NCBI GenBank assembly: GCA_029582155.1
Contig: CM055901.1
Location: 2,000,001 to 2,064,000, forward strand
DNA: 64,000 nt
Source of the DNA: Panopea generosa
Taxonomy: Eukaryota > Mollusca > Bivalvia > Adapedonta > Hiatellidae
Direction of reading: 5' to 3'
The notes beneath the pieces were generated by a model. It was not told the origin of the DNA. It did not search any database and saw only the letters and a list, made by a program, of their open reading frames with translations. Below are positions 1-12,327 of this stretch, in pieces; within the stretch, counting starts at the first letter, position 1; each line of letters opens with the position of its first letter. Position numbers and translations under genes: made by a program.

Positions 1-508
1 TTTCTTTTTGATGAATCACCTAAACCATTTACTTAAAAATAATTTCTTTAAAACTTATTAAACGTGGAAATCAAAATAAAATATAAATAATTAAAATGAA
101 ATTAGCAGATTGCTTTATAAATATCCAAAGACTGACAGTAAAAGTAAGAATAAGTAGCTGAAAATAAAGGAAAGATGGACAAGTAGTACGAGTCTCCATG
201 TAAAAAGAATTAAAAGAAGAGAGAAAAAATCATAATTTAACTACAACCAAAATCTATACAAAGGTACATCGCCACTGTTTACAAATGTTTCCATCATATT
301 TATAAAATGTTTAAATGACATAGGATAATATATGTAAACACCTTTTTCAAACAAATACTTGCTGTCCAATATAAACATAATTTTTTTGCTTTAATCAGTA
401 ATATTCAAATTATGTTGAAATTAATTACTTTTATATTTGTCATATTTAAATCAAGAACGCATATACAGATATTTCTATCATGATATAACAAAAAGGTCAT
501 ACTCAGCA

Positions 509-786
509 ACACATGTTCACATCAACACAGTGTCACATCAACATAGGGTTACATCAACACAGGTTCACATCAACACAGGGTCACATCAACAGAGGGTCAC
601 AGGTTCACATCAATACAGGCTCACATCAACACAGCCTCACATTAATACAGGGTCATATCAACACAGGTTCACATCAACACAGTGTCACATCAAAACAGGG
701 TCATATCAGCACAGGTTCACATCAACACAGGGTCACATCAACACTAGTTCACATCAACACAGGTTCACATCAACACAAGTTCATAT
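509..786. repeat. 16-bp minisatellite
   Basis: About 17 head-to-tail copies of a 16-bp unit close to CACATCAACACAGGKT, with one partial unit near 595-605 and point variants (CAATACAG, CAAAACAG, AGTGT, AGGGT). Three units equal 48 bp, so two frames stay open for over 100 codons and give peptides rich in HINTGS and HQHRFTSTQ. That is an effect of the period and is not a gene. Confidence 0.93.
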
Positions 787-3700
787 TTAACACATTCATG
801 TTTAAGAATACAAATATCAGTAGATTTTTACCGTTTACTTTCTGATATAAAGTAGACCATAGGCAACAATAATGAATCACGTTATAAATTAGATAAACAG
901 TGAACATCAATAGATGTTTCTATTTTACTTTTTATAGTGTACAGACGATTTTATTAAAATCCATCATTTTCAATATTAACATAAAACGTATATATCAACC
1001 TCCTACAGTTCAATACACTGTCCATCCTCCACTTTTGGCATCCATATTTTACTTTTCAATATAATGTTATTCACCTTGTGATATACTATGCATCATGTCT
1101 ACCATTAAGCATTCATCTTTTAAATTTAGATATATCAACGACCATCAGTTGTGGTTCTATTTTACACGTCACTGTAACCTAAAGTATAAATCATACCATG
1201 GTTTTGATATCATATACACCTTTAAAACATCAACTTTCATTCATCTTTTCAATTGTTTTACATCATAAGTTGTACACATCAATAATCGTTGAGCTTTCAC
1301 ATTCAACATATCAACAAGCAAACCTTGTAAACATATTTGATTACACAAGTGATGTGGTAACCACCAAAAAGCGTTGTACTTTTACATTTTACTATAACGT
1401 TAGTGGTCAGCATAACGATTCGTTGACGTTTTACATTTTGATTTTACATAAGGTGTAAACATCAAATGACATTTTTCTTACTGATATAACCTTAATAATA
1501 AATGTCAATAACCATTCACATTTTACATTTAGAGATCAGGCAAAATAGTGTACATTAATAATTTAATAGTTTACAAAAGGGTATGACATGCATCTTTAAC
1601 ATCAATAATCATACATCTGCACTGTTTATTAGACAATGGATCTATTGTAATTAATAAATTTAATCACAGTATAATTAAATTATCTGTAAACCGTATATAT
1701 AATTGATGTTATAATTCTATCGTACTACCCTTATGTTCGAAATAAATAAACGGAATTAATATAAAAAATAGAATGGGAGCAGCTATATCTTATTTGTATA
1801 TTATTATATATAAAAACTTTATCATTCGAAAGACAAAACGAACAATAGAAAGAAATACAAGACGTCATAGGGGAGCATGTTACTATTACTATCTTGTAAT
1901 AGTGTGTAAATAGTAGACATTTCATGTTGAAAGCCATATCAGTCTTGCTAAAATTTGTTTTCTTCTTTTCATCTTCTCTGTTTGACGTAGCGCAAACGTG
2001 AACGATCTAGTATATTATAATACCGTATTGGGGGTTTGATTGGACACTCCAACAAATGCCAAGTTACAGTACAAACATAATTATCTGTATTGAACGATTT
2101 AAGCTATAAATAGAATGCCATCATTTCCGTTGAGTCTATTCGATTTATACATAATTGTTAACAACAGTAACAACATTTTTTTCTCAGGCACACACATGGT
2201 TATTGAAATAAAATCAAAGTATACCTAAAGTATATAAAATAAATTCCATCTACACGCACGCGCCCTTGCATGCACACACATTTTTACATATATAAATATT
2301 CATTGACCTAAGTAGGTACCTATTGTCCGCTAGGTTCAATCCGCTCTCACAAATACTCCGTGTATATCCGTAAATTAATTTTCGGCGACCAAACGTAAAT
2401 AGTAATACAATAATGTTTAATGCGAACCAATTCTGCACACAAAGTGTAGCAACTTTGTCGAGACCAGTCAGTGTTACTACATATAATTATACTACAACTG
2501 ACCCTATTTCGGAATGCACATTCATTTACGGATACGGCTGAAATTTGTCTCTTATATTGTGGACAACATATAAAACATGCATACTGGTACAAAAACTGGT
2601 TATAGCAATTTAACCTGAATATAAAATATAATAAAAATCGTTATATTTATACTAAAACAGATATTCTCATTAGTAGAAAAACGTTTATTTTGCAAATGTA
2701 GTTTATTTAACGATGACATACTTAAAGGGTTATTTTTCCTAAAAGTATTATTATATACATGCATCTATGTATTAGTTTTAAATACTAAATGTAACCAATT
2801 TTAAATATTTTGTTCGCATTACTTGTAAAATCTGCATTACTTCGACAAATTTTAAAAACGGGTATGTTTATGAGGTAATACCAAAATATCTTTACGTTAA
2901 CATGTGTATTTTTATTTCTGATTTTGCATGAACACATTAAATATCAATATTGGAAAGTTTCATAAAATTCTATCCGAAGAAAAAAAACGACAAAACGTAT
3001 AGTAAACGTCTTTAAGTACTTTCCGTCTTTAGAATAAACATGAATATGTACATTGTATTTGATTCAATACATTAATTATAAAATTATATGTTTTGTGCAA
3101 TAAATGTATATTATTGATAAATTAGTAAACGCTTTTATTTCTACAATCCTTTTTCTTCTGGGTTAATGATCTCATCAACCTTAAAACAAACTAGAAAAAC
3201 TCATCTGTCAATTTTTGTTTTGAAAATGATTTTTGTACAAATGATAGAGTTTGTCTTTGTACTATTGATTCATTTGTATTTGTGAAATAAAAACAAAATA
3301 AAGAATCAATGTTATTGCGTAAATTCTTTAAAAAGTTTGTCAATCTTTGTTTACAAATGATACGCTTTTTCAATACAGGCATAGTGCCATTATTGCAAAA
3401 AGGAAGTGCTTCCGTGGGGTAGTCGCATAATGGCGGTTGTAAATAATCCTCAATTATTTTTCTTTAAAAATGCATTTTCCTATTTTTAATGCTCATTTTT
3501 TTTATTTGAATGGCATTATTGATGTATTTTGAACATTTTGATAGCATTGTCATGTTTGAATTGTGAATTTAGAAAAAAAAAATGATGCTTGGAAATTGGG
3601 GTATGAATTCATGATTTCGGAAGTCTACTTTCACTTTGTCACCAGTGTACACACTGAGCAGAAAAAAAATCTCTTATATGACACATGACCCCTATTTTTC

Positions 3701-3879
3701 TAATCATATTTTGATAGTGCAGAAGTTGACAAACAGTAAAATGTAGGTTTCACTTCTTTCATTTGGGACCCTCTATGAATGACAAGCCTTCAAACTTTTA
3801 TTATTTACTATAGAATAAAGAACAAAAATCAATGGTGGGGTTACACCTATACAGTATAATAACTCTGCACTGGATTAAT
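787..3879. other. AT-rich region without a recognised gene
   Basis: No coding segment or mobile element recognised. From about 890 to 1620 the words ACATCAAT/ATATCAAC and TTTTACATTTT recur at irregular spacing. This may be a badly decayed outward extension of the 16-bp array, but the spacing is too irregular to call. An ATAATGGCGGTTG motif lies at about 3427-3439. Confidence 0.5.
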
Positions 3880-3902
3880 AATTCTACACTGATAATAAAA
3901 GA

Positions 3903-5372
3903 TCAGGCAATCTTTGGTCTTTGGCAGAAGCTCCTAGCAACGTCCTTTAATGGAAAGTTTTTTCGAGACATATATAACATGTACAGTAACATTAAGTCTT
4001 GAATATTTTGCGATGGCCAAACAACTAGTTTTTTTGCATATGAGAACGGTTTGAGACAGGGAAAACAATTATCTCCCCTGATCTTCTCCATACGCCTGGA
4101 CGATTTTGAATCTTGTCTGTCCATTTCTGGTCCAGTTGGCTTTAAACTTGATGCTAATACTGCAGGAAACTGGCTTGAACTTGTGGTTATCCTATATGCA
4201 GACGATACTGTTATCGTATTAGATAATCCAGTTGATTTCCAGAATTTACTCGATTCATTTCGTGTTTATTGCCACGACTGGAAACTCGTTGCTAGTATGT
4301 TTAAAAGCAAAATAGTAATATTCGGTGCTGGAAACGTCACCAACTACCTTTTTGAAATTTGAGGTGAAAACATTGAAACTATGAATTGCTATAAATATCT
4401 AGGTACAATATTTACAAGAAATGGCTCATTCTTGACAGCTAGAAAGAACTTGGTTGAACAAACAAGGAAAGCTAAGCAAATATCATATTCTCGCATATAA
4501 AATCTCGATTTGCCCCTCGACCTCCAACTTAAACTATTTGATCACACTTTACTGACTATCTTAGCATATAAAAGCGAAGTATTGGGGTAAGAATCAAATG
4601 ATTTAATGGAAAAAGTCTTTCGCGATTTTCTTAGGAAAATTAAAAAATTTCGCAAAAGTACACCCATGTATATGTTATACGCCGAATTAGGCTGTTACCC
4701 GATTTCAATTCATATCAAATGTAGGATGATATGGTTTTGGAACCTTATATTAGGTAAGAAAGCCTGATACTCGTCTCATATATATATCTCTACATGTTAA
4801 ATAACAATCTGCATAGTTTTAAATGGAGCTCATCCGTAATAAAAATACTAACGTCCGTTTGCAGGATAGACATATGTATGAACCAATCAAATGTAACCTG
4901 CAAAAGTATAAATAGGTCCGTAAATCGGACTCTAATTGACCGGTACAAGCAATCCTGGAATGCAGATCAGAGAAATTCTAATAAAGTCGTAATATACAGT
5001 CATATCAAGAAAACAATTTGCTTTGAAAACTTCTTGAAATTCCTCCCACTAACCTAAATCATTACCTATTTAAACTGGGTACATCTAACGATAGATTCCC
5101 TATAGAAACAAGAAAATGAACAAATACCTCCATAGAAAATAAGAGTATGCTAAAAATGTTATTGTAACGAAGTTGGTTAAGAAATACACTATTTATTTAG
5201 ATGCTCACATTTTCAACGAGAACGTCGAATTTTAATTAAAAATAAACATTTAACCACACATGATATTAATGAGCTGCATAATGTGCTATCGTCGCAAAAC
5301 GAAACCGGACTAATCAACTTATGCAAATTTGCACGCATACTTATAAAAAAAGTGTTATTAATTCTTTACAAA
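3903..5372 (+). pseudogene. Dead non-LTR retrotransposon (LINE), RT and C-terminal part
   Basis: Remnant of a LINE ORF2. A conceptual reading crosses several in-frame stops. Seen in order: a fragment reading NGKFFRDIYNMYSNIKS (about 3950-4005); GLRQGKQLSPLIFSI (4048-4092), matching the RT motif usually written G-x-RQG-x-x-LSP; the catalytic YADDT at about 4195-4209 followed by a thumb region; then YKYLGTIFTRNGSF (about 4390-4430), NLDLPLDLQLKLFDHT (about 4500-4550) and RKSTPMYMLYAELG. Near 5150-5210 a Cys/His pattern reads C-x-C, IHYLFRC, SHFQRERR, as in the zf-RVT domain after many LINE RTs. Stops occur for example at about 3994, 4360 and 4498. The endonuclease part is missing, so the copy is 5'-truncated. 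The clade is not assigned. Confidence 0.88.
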
Positions 5373-5936
5373 CATGACTAACACCGGCTTCTTGCTACAC
5401 CGTCAAATATATCAATGGCATGGTTATATTCGATAGTAAATAATAGTATTCCACACTGCCGATTATATTCTTGCCGCTAGTGCACATGGCACGATTTCCC
5501 CAAACGTAGCCAAATAATGTAATTTCACTCACGGCGAACCAACCAATAGTTATTCACTATTTCATTAATTATGCAATTCGATAACGTACTAACATGTTCT
5601 CCACACTTCCTCCCTGATTAATGACGCTTAAATTCAAGATTTTAACTATAAAATCCGAGGCTACCTCACTGTGTCTTCTGACAGTGTGTGTCCAGATCGT
5701 TGTATGCATGGTTTAAGCCAGGGACAACAGCGGTATTATAACGTAACTGGCTACATGCCAGAGTCAAATGACGATGGTCATCGACAGCCGTGCGCAGACC
5801 GGACTGGGTATACAATGAGGACTGGCCAACACAATTAACACTACCTGTTATAATATTTGTACTTTTTCCTCATTTTAACATGTAAATGTAATGAGAGAAT
5901 AAATGTAATTGTTGTTTGTTGTTGTTGTTAATTTTT
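5373..5936 (+). mobile_element. Probable 3' untranslated tail of the LINE
   Basis: Follows the C-terminal domain of the dead LINE. It has a GC-richer block at about 5660-5840 (GCATGGTTTAAGCCAGGGAC, CAGACCGGACTGGG) and ends in GAGAATAAATGTAATTG followed by TTG triplets at about 5908-5932. A short 3' microsatellite tail is usual for LINEs. The link to the upstream ORF is inferred from position only. Confidence 0.45.
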
Positions 5937-7060
5937 TATGGGGTGGCATATAGTTATCACAGTGTCCGTCCGTCTGTTCGTCCATCCGTCCTTTCTTCCG
6001 CCCGGTATTTCGTGTCCGGTGTGTAACTTTGTCATGTATATATGGATTGTGTTAATACTTGCTACATGTACGAATGATCAGCATAACACGACGACGTGTC
6101 GCGAGTAAAACCCACACATGTATGAGATTTCGTGTCCGGCCTATAACTTTGTCATGCTTAGATTTTGTTAATACTTGATGCAAACGATCAGCATAACATG
6201 ACGACGTGTCGCAAGTAAGAACCACATCCGTACCTCAAGGTCAAGGTCACACTTTCAGTTTGTTTCACATCACTTTAATTCTGTGTGAAAGTTCGTGTCA
6301 AGCATGTAACTTTGTCATGCATTGATGCATTTTATTCATACTTGCTACAAATGATCGACATAACATGAAGACATGTCGCACGTAACACCCAGGCTCCCAC
6401 ATCAAAGGTCAAGGTCACAGGGTCACCTGTTCATCAATTTCAAAAACACTTGGCTCAGTTGATCAACATGACATGATGAAGTGTCGGGTGTAAGACCCAA
6501 AACCTTTCCTCAAGGTCAAGGTCACACTTTCAATTTGTTTGATATTCCGTATCTCATCTGTAAATTTGTCTTTAACTTGGTTCAATTGACCAATCAAAGT
6601 CAAACTTTGAGTTAGTTTGACAGCTCTTTGAATCTGTTTTATATTTCATTTCTGTGTATAACTTTATCATGGATTGATTTTAAAAACACCTGGCTCGATT
6701 TATCAATTGGTCAGAATGGCAGGACGAAGTATTGTGTTAAGACCCAGAACTTAACCTCAAAGGTTGCGCTTTAAGTTTGTTTAATAGTTTATGCCTCGTT
6801 TGTAAATTTGTTTTACATGGAGGGAATTTTAGAATAGCTTGACACAAGTGGTCAACATGTCATGATGATGTGTCACCCGTATTTATCTGTAGAAACACCC
6901 AGACCTTTACATCAGATGTCAAGGTCAAGTTTGAACAAAGGTCAAGGTCACAATTTAATGTAAAAAAAACATGAAATTGTGTGTATAGTCGGAATCGTCA
7001 GTCCATGACTCTTGATGCTACCTATTATAAAAAAAAAATTACATACCATTAGGGGATCAT
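5937..7060 (+). mobile_element. Interspersed repeat with internal units and TCAAGGTCA motifs
   Basis: Opens with GTGGCATATAGTTATCAC and GTCCGTCCGTCTGTTCGTCC and then carries about six diverged internal units. Each has some of: TGTAACTTTGTCATG (near 6022, 6141, 6305), AACATGACGACGTGTCGC (near 6080, 6193, 6360, 6470, 6715, 6855), and CAAGGTCAAGGTCAC. Unit length varies from about 110 to 250 bp. The end is placed before the A-run at 7030-7040. I recognise the style as a non-coding repeat common in bivalve genomes; the family name is not known to me. Confidence 0.7.
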
Positions 7061-7074
7061 GTGACACTTACCAG

Positions 7075-7139
7075 TGACATTTGTTGTTGTTTTTTGTTTT
7101 GTTTTTTAGTTTTGTTTTTGTTTTTGTTTATTAGTTTCT
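7075..7139. repeat. T/G-rich low-complexity tract
   Basis: GTTGTTGTTTTTTGTTTTG followed by TTTTTG-type repeats. On the minus strand this is an A-rich CAAAAA run of the kind left at retroelement 3' ends. Confidence 0.7.
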
Positions 7140-7436
7140 TTCCTGTTTCTTGAAAGAGGTATAACTCTGGCAATTTAATTAACTGGTGTTATTGGTGTTA
7201 CAAATTGATTACTGTACAAACGGACTGTAAGCAGCGCTTGAGATGAAAATAATAAATATGCACAAGTGGCTAGATCGTTGAGAATACAGTTGCAGCTGAT
7301 TGTATATGCATATGGGATGTTACGTATACGACGTTTCAATTACTGATAGCTGTGTATACAAGCGTTGTCTAAAACATTACTTAAATTATATTACAAAAAT
7401 ATGTGATTCGAACAAAGTGGAAAGGGGTAGGTAAAG

Positions 7437-7572
7437 TAGATAGACAGGTAAATAGATGAGTGGATGGATGGAGTGGTTGAGGGAGGAAGGGCAGGATTAA
7501 TGGATGGATGGGTGGTCAGGTTTGAAGCCGTGCGTGTGGGCGGGCGACCTTTTTGACGGACGGATGGACATA
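7437..7572. repeat. GGAT-rich degenerate microsatellite
   Basis: Imperfect GATGGATGGATGG stretches mixed with GGGAGGAAGGGCAGG and GACGGACGGATGG. It lies just beyond the 3' end of the minus-strand LINE, so it may be the decayed microsatellite tail of that element. Confidence 0.6.
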
Positions 7573-10430
7573 TATATACGTTATCAAGGAACTACAGCGT
7601 ATCCGTAACCACGCGTGCTAAATTGCTCTTCTACCATTGTTTTTCTACACTTTTGGAACAGTTTTCTTGTTAGATTCTAAGCATGCTTGAAAGACAAGAC
7701 AGAAACAGTAGACCGGGTGACAGGAGGTAGTTTGTTCAATTCTAATACAGTGGAGGAGAGAAAAGATGCAGAGAAGTATTGGGTATTGAAGGAAGCATAC
7801 ATAATGTGGTCAGAATTGCGTCGGCCGTATATTGCATCATAACTTACTGCCTCGGGGGTCATTAAAGTTAAGTAGGAAGGGGTAGAAGGACAGCTGATCA
7901 TTTTGCAGAAGTGGGCTTATATGTGTTGACGTCTGCAGGACTTTAATGTTCAAGAACGGATTATTTGTATAAGTTATAAAGTGAAACTAAGCGTGTCGTT
8001 CCCGTAATGATTCTAGCTGCTTCCATGAAAGATGAGTGCATAGTTTCGAATGACTAACGTTCCTGAGTGAATTCGAGACAGCTCAGAATGTTACTCGAGT
8101 CCAAGTTTTTTTTGTGCCTATAATTTATCTATGATTTTTAGTGTTGACTTCGTGTATTTGAATAGAGTGTTAATGAATACGGGCGGATGCTGGGGTTTGA
8201 CATGTTTGCGGGAGATAAGTGAATAATCAGTTTTAGCAGGATTAAACGTTGCTAGCAAGGTTAAAGTCCAGTCATTGATATTTTGTAAGTCAAAATTGAG
8301 ACAGAGAGTAGCATGTTGAGGATTATCAACTATCACCTAGAGTGCTGTGTTGTCAGCAAAGAGGCGAATCGCAGAGCCAATTTCAGAAACAATATTGTTG
8401 ATGACCTCCTTGCAATCATCAAGAGCCTTTCTAAAGGTATGGTAAATATGTGTAAGCTGATTGACAGTCCTCCTTGGGAACAAAGCCAGACTGAAAAGAC
8501 GAGATGAAGTTGTTGTCATTGAACAAATTCGAGGACTTTACTGATTGCACTGAGTAGGGAGATGGGCATGAATTAACTGTTGCTTACATCGTGAGTGTCG
8601 TTCTTCTTGTAGATTGCACAGACATGGACTAAGTTTCATAGACGGGATTCTTTGAAATGGCGTAGGGAGTTAATGAAAGGCGTTAATGAATACGGGCGGA
8701 TGCTGGGGTTTGACATGTTTGCGGGAGATAAGTGAATAATCAGTTTTAGCAGGATTAAACGTTGCTAGCAAGGTTAAAGTCCAGTCATTGATATTTTGTA
8801 AGTCAAAATTGAGACAGAGAGTAGCATGTTGAGGATTATCAACTATCACCTAGAGTGTTGTGTTGTCAGCAAAGAGGCGAATCGCAGAGCCAATTTCAGA
8901 AACAATATTGTTGATGACCTCCTTGCAATCATCAAGAGCCTTTCTAAAGGTATGGTAAATATGTGTAAGCTGATTGACAGTCCTCCTTGGGAACAAAGCC
9001 AGACTGAAAAGACGAGATGAAGTTGTTGTCATTGAACAAATTCGAGGACTTTACTGATTGCACTGAGTAGGGAGATGGGCATGAATTAACTGTTGCTTAC
9101 ATCGTGAGTGTCGTTCTTCTTGTAGATTGCACAGACATGGACTAGGTTTCATAGACGGGATTCTTTGAAAAGGCGTAGGGAGTAGTTAAAGAGGTCACAT
9201 AGAGGTCGGGATAATAAGTTTGAAAGTTATTTGAGGACTATGCTACTTCCATAGGTTGGATGTTGATGTTGACGAGTTTAGGGCCATGATCGTTGATGGG
9301 AATTTACGGGAGTTCTTTGTTCGTGCCATCTAGGAGTGTTTATGCTTTAAAGAATGTGTTGAGTATGTCTGCCTGTTCTGTGTTTGTTTAGTATGTGCTG
9401 TTGGATTAATGAAGCCTTTTAGAAGATTCCAGTAGTCGTACGAGTGGTGTTGTGAAAGGTGATGCTCATTTTAGTGTTGTGTGCATGTTTGGCATTGCTT
9501 ACGAATGAATTCATTTTGTTGCGTATGGTGTTGTATGTAGTCAAATGGTTTGGGTTGTTAGTTTTGCGTGCTCTGATGTTTGCTGGTATTTGTCTTTGAA
9601 TATGGTTTCTGATTGTGATGTGCATCCAAATTGGGTCGGTGGGTCGTACTGTTACTGCTTTGTTAAGAATGCACTCATTCCACATAGATAGTTAAGTTGC
9701 ACTGAGACTAGAATAATAAACATCGAAAGTAGCATCAAAACAAGATTCACAATCAAACTCAGATACATTGGTACGCAACTAATCAAAATTGGCTTCAAAT
9801 AATTTTCAGACTTTGCGCTTACAGGGTGTGCGTCAGGATTTAAGATATCTGATAAAACAGAACACTGGACAGCGATAACAAATATTCTACCCAAGGATGG
9901 ATTCACATATACCACAAAAAGATACTAGATTGGGGAGAGTACAAGGAATAGGCCAATAACAGACTAGGAAGACCCGGTAAAGTTGGTTGGGTCTGAGATT
10001 TGTTGGGAAAGGTTGAATTGTATACACATGTTGTCTAATTTTCATTCGAGATACTGGTTTGAAACAGCCGAGATTAAACTCACCAGTAACCACTATATCT
10101 TTAGTCTGAGTATCGACAGCTAAGGATATGTAATCCTGAATACACGGAAGGACAGCAGCATTGGAATTCGGTAGACGGTAGAAAAAAAGCCAAACAGAAT
10201 AGGTTTATTTTAACCTTCAATTCTAACCATATACATTCAATGTCGTTTTCCTTTAAGTCGTTCCTTCGGCGAGCAGTGATCGTATATTTAACATAGACTA
10301 GGACACTGCCATATCTGTCAGTCGTGCAATCCTTACCAAAAAGTGTTTGGTAGTTGTAAAAGGCAAGATCCGATGTAAATGTGTTGTTATTCAACCAGGA
10401 TTGTGTGAAAGCCAAAAAATAAATAAATCA
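7573..10430 (-). pseudogene. Dead LINE with endonuclease and deleted RT
   Basis: Reading on the minus strand. An AP-endonuclease-like domain lies at 10415-9887 (AFTQSWLNNNT, DRYGSVLVYVK, then TGEFNLGCFKPVS, where the usual catalytic GDFN reads GEFN). A linker follows at about 9680-9420 (VTVRPTDPIWMH, ARKTNNPNH). RT pieces lie at 9032-8118 (TVNQLTHIYHTFRKALDD, then SAIRLFADNT, NINDWTLTLLATFNPAKTD, SRKHVKPQHPP). A C-terminal fragment at 7901-7677 includes FSASFLSSTVLELNKLP. Each domain is in a different frame, so there are several frameshifts. The palm segment between KALDD and SEIGS is missing, about 80 residues by family expectation, so the RT cannot be functional. Confidence 0.9.
8169..9183. 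repeat. Tandem duplication of ~502 bp inside the dead LINE
   Basis: Copy 1 is 8169-8670 and copy 2 is 8682-9183, offset exactly 513 bp and joined by an 11-bp linker (TAATGAAAGGC). I see only about three differences (8342 C versus T, AAGTTT versus AGGTTT, GAAATGG versus GAAAAGG), so the copies are about 99% identical. Both carry the same RT palm deletion. GTTAATGA occurs at both edges of the junction, which fits a microhomology-based event. Confidence 0.95.
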
Positions 10431-10953
10431 TGCTGAATTAATTATTTTTACATTTTAAGAGTTACCTTTATTTATATTCCATTTAAAAACAGTGAGTGTA
10501 TCAAACAATAAAATATTAGAAATTAATTAATTAAAAACAATCAAATTACTTTTATAAAGAAAGGATGCTAAAAAACTTAAAACTGTTCATCAGAGAAAAT
10601 TTAATGTGTACAACACTGTTTGTTTCTTTACAATCAGGATATCAACAGAATACAGTATTCAATAATAAATATAAGTGTAAAGTCACATTGCAATATTTTA
10701 TGTTGCAAGGCGGTTACCTCAGTTTTCGGTGTTAATGAATGCATTGTACTTATTCTATTTTACCTCCATATTGATTATGTTTATGTCGCTTTGTTGATTG
10801 TGTCCTTTGAATACTACATCTCCTACATGCTTTGACTATACAGTATTTATCCTTGGGATGATTTTAGCTACTGTAGTATTTCTTTGTACCAATCATTTTC
10901 TCACTATTTTCAGTTCGATTGTTTGAATATTCTGTATCCTATCCAATGTCCTT
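10431..10953. other. AT-rich spacer
   Basis: No feature seen. The longest open frame (10620-10835, plus) has a hydrophobic, compositionally AT-driven translation with no recognisable domain. Confidence 0.5.
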
Positions 10954-11292
10954 TCAACTTGTGTTGTAAGTAGCCACACCTTGGCATTCACCGCGTGCCT
11001 TAATTGTTGTATTTAACACCAAGGCTGACACAGTGGATGCTAATTTTCGGCCGTATCTTTCATGTACTTGAAGCATCCCGATACTATATCTGTCGTCGTG
11101 ATGGTTGATATGATCGGCTGTTAACTTCCATAAGTGTCCTAAGTAAATGTTAATATCATTATTTTTATGCACAATGATGTCCTTTCTATGGATGAATGAA
11201 GACACAGATTTTCCGTATTTACCTGTATAGTGTATACATACATAAATGGTTTCATCCATATGGCAACTGAGTAAAACAAAACGGATCCTCAT
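10954..11292 (-). CDS. Coding-like terminal exon or exon relic, family unnamed
   Basis: An open frame of 112 codons ending in a stop. It is less AT-biased than its surroundings and has a protein-like pattern: YTGKYGKSVSSFIHRKD, NNDINIYLGHLWKLTADHI, DDRYSIGMLQVHERYG, and a closing ARGECQGVATYNTS just before the stop. The alternating hydrophobic pattern and two conserved-looking Cys (in LLSCHMD and GECQG) resemble an extracellular beta-sandwich domain. I have an impression of mollusc uncharacterised proteins with the same C...GK.G.S..S / DRYSI / CQG.A.Y layout but cannot name them. A CAG lies just upstream (TACCAG, minus strand), so this could be a 3' exon. A pseudogene is equally possible. Confidence 0.4.
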   Translation of the reverse strand: MRIRFVLLSCHMDETIYVCIHYTGKYGKSVSSFIHRKDIIVHKNNDINIYLGHLWKLTADHINHHDDRYSIGMLQVHERYGRKLASTVSALVLNTTIKARGECQGVATYNTS

Positions 11293-11354
11293 TTCTGGTA
11301 TCTTAAAGACGGTTCACTGACTACTTCCCCACATAATATTAGATGGAAAGTTTG

Positions 11355-11470
11355 TAGATGGCAAATCATCACAGAGACTGTGACCAGTCAGGGATTCCAA
11401 CTCACGACCACTTGATTTCCACTCGGACGTGTAGCTGTATTAGTTAGGTCAGTTCGGCTTTACGGCTTTG
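11355..11470 (-). mobile_element. SINE fragment, family B
   Basis: On the minus strand it contains GTCGTGAGTTGGAATCCCTG, matching GTCGTGAGTTAGAATCCCCC of the copy at 17306-17561, then CACAGTCTCTGTGATGATT as in that copy. This is the tRNA-like head only; the tail is not recognisable. Confidence 0.6.
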
Positions 11471-11900
11471 TAAGAGCCAATGCTTCCAGCAGTATAATCC
11501 TATGTAATTATTATTTTATATAACAACCAAAGCCATGGTTAAATATGATACGAACTTAACCATTAAAATGAATTGATTACATTATATTATGTCTGTTTGT
11601 TTAGACAGTCTGCTTTTCTATCGTTTTTGATTAAGCACAATGCATTGTGTATAAAGCTATAAATAGCTAACGCTTAATAACCAGAACATGACATATTTCA
11701 TATGTTACTATTGTATGTTTTCCGGAGAAAATCACGAGGATAATGTATGAGTATAGAGATTGCATGCAAGTTACAGTTATACAGTTTTACACATAGCTAA
11801 ATTGTTTCACCTTGGAAAGAGTATTTATGATGATACAAAGGTCGTCTATAGCACGTCTATTTTTAAAATGGGGATTTCGTTTCAAGTTTACCATTCCAAA

Positions 11901-12290
11901 TTAGTTATCGAGTGTGCCAGGTTTTTGGTTAATTTGACATACCATTCGGATTTTATGTATTAATGATAATGAGATGCTTTGTATCCATTTTAAAAAATGT
12001 ATGTTTTTATTTTTCAAGTCAGTTAAAGCGTTTTTTCCTGTTATACTCCTTTTAAGAGTTAGACAGAAGTCAAATTTTGGATGTAAAGACATGTTTATAT
12101 CTTTGAAAAGCGATATTGTGTTAATTTGTTTCTTAAAGATTTTATCTATTACCAAATTGTAATTATTTGAAAGTGTTCTATCAAATATAAAGCATTCGTG
12201 TTGAAGTGTTGAGGCAACCAAGGAACACCTCATTACACAAATACTCACAAATATATCAATATATGATTCCAGGTACAACATGAGGCACAA
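11901..12290 (-). other. 129-codon open frame, coding status unclear
   Basis: The longest non-repetitive open frame in the window. The translation is Ile/Lys/Leu-rich with no recognised domain or signal peptide. At this AT content a run of this length somewhere in 64 kb is expected about once by chance, so it is listed only for completeness. Confidence 0.12.
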
Positions 12291-12327
12291 AGATTATCTT
12301 ATACATAGCAAATTGAAAGAAATCAAC

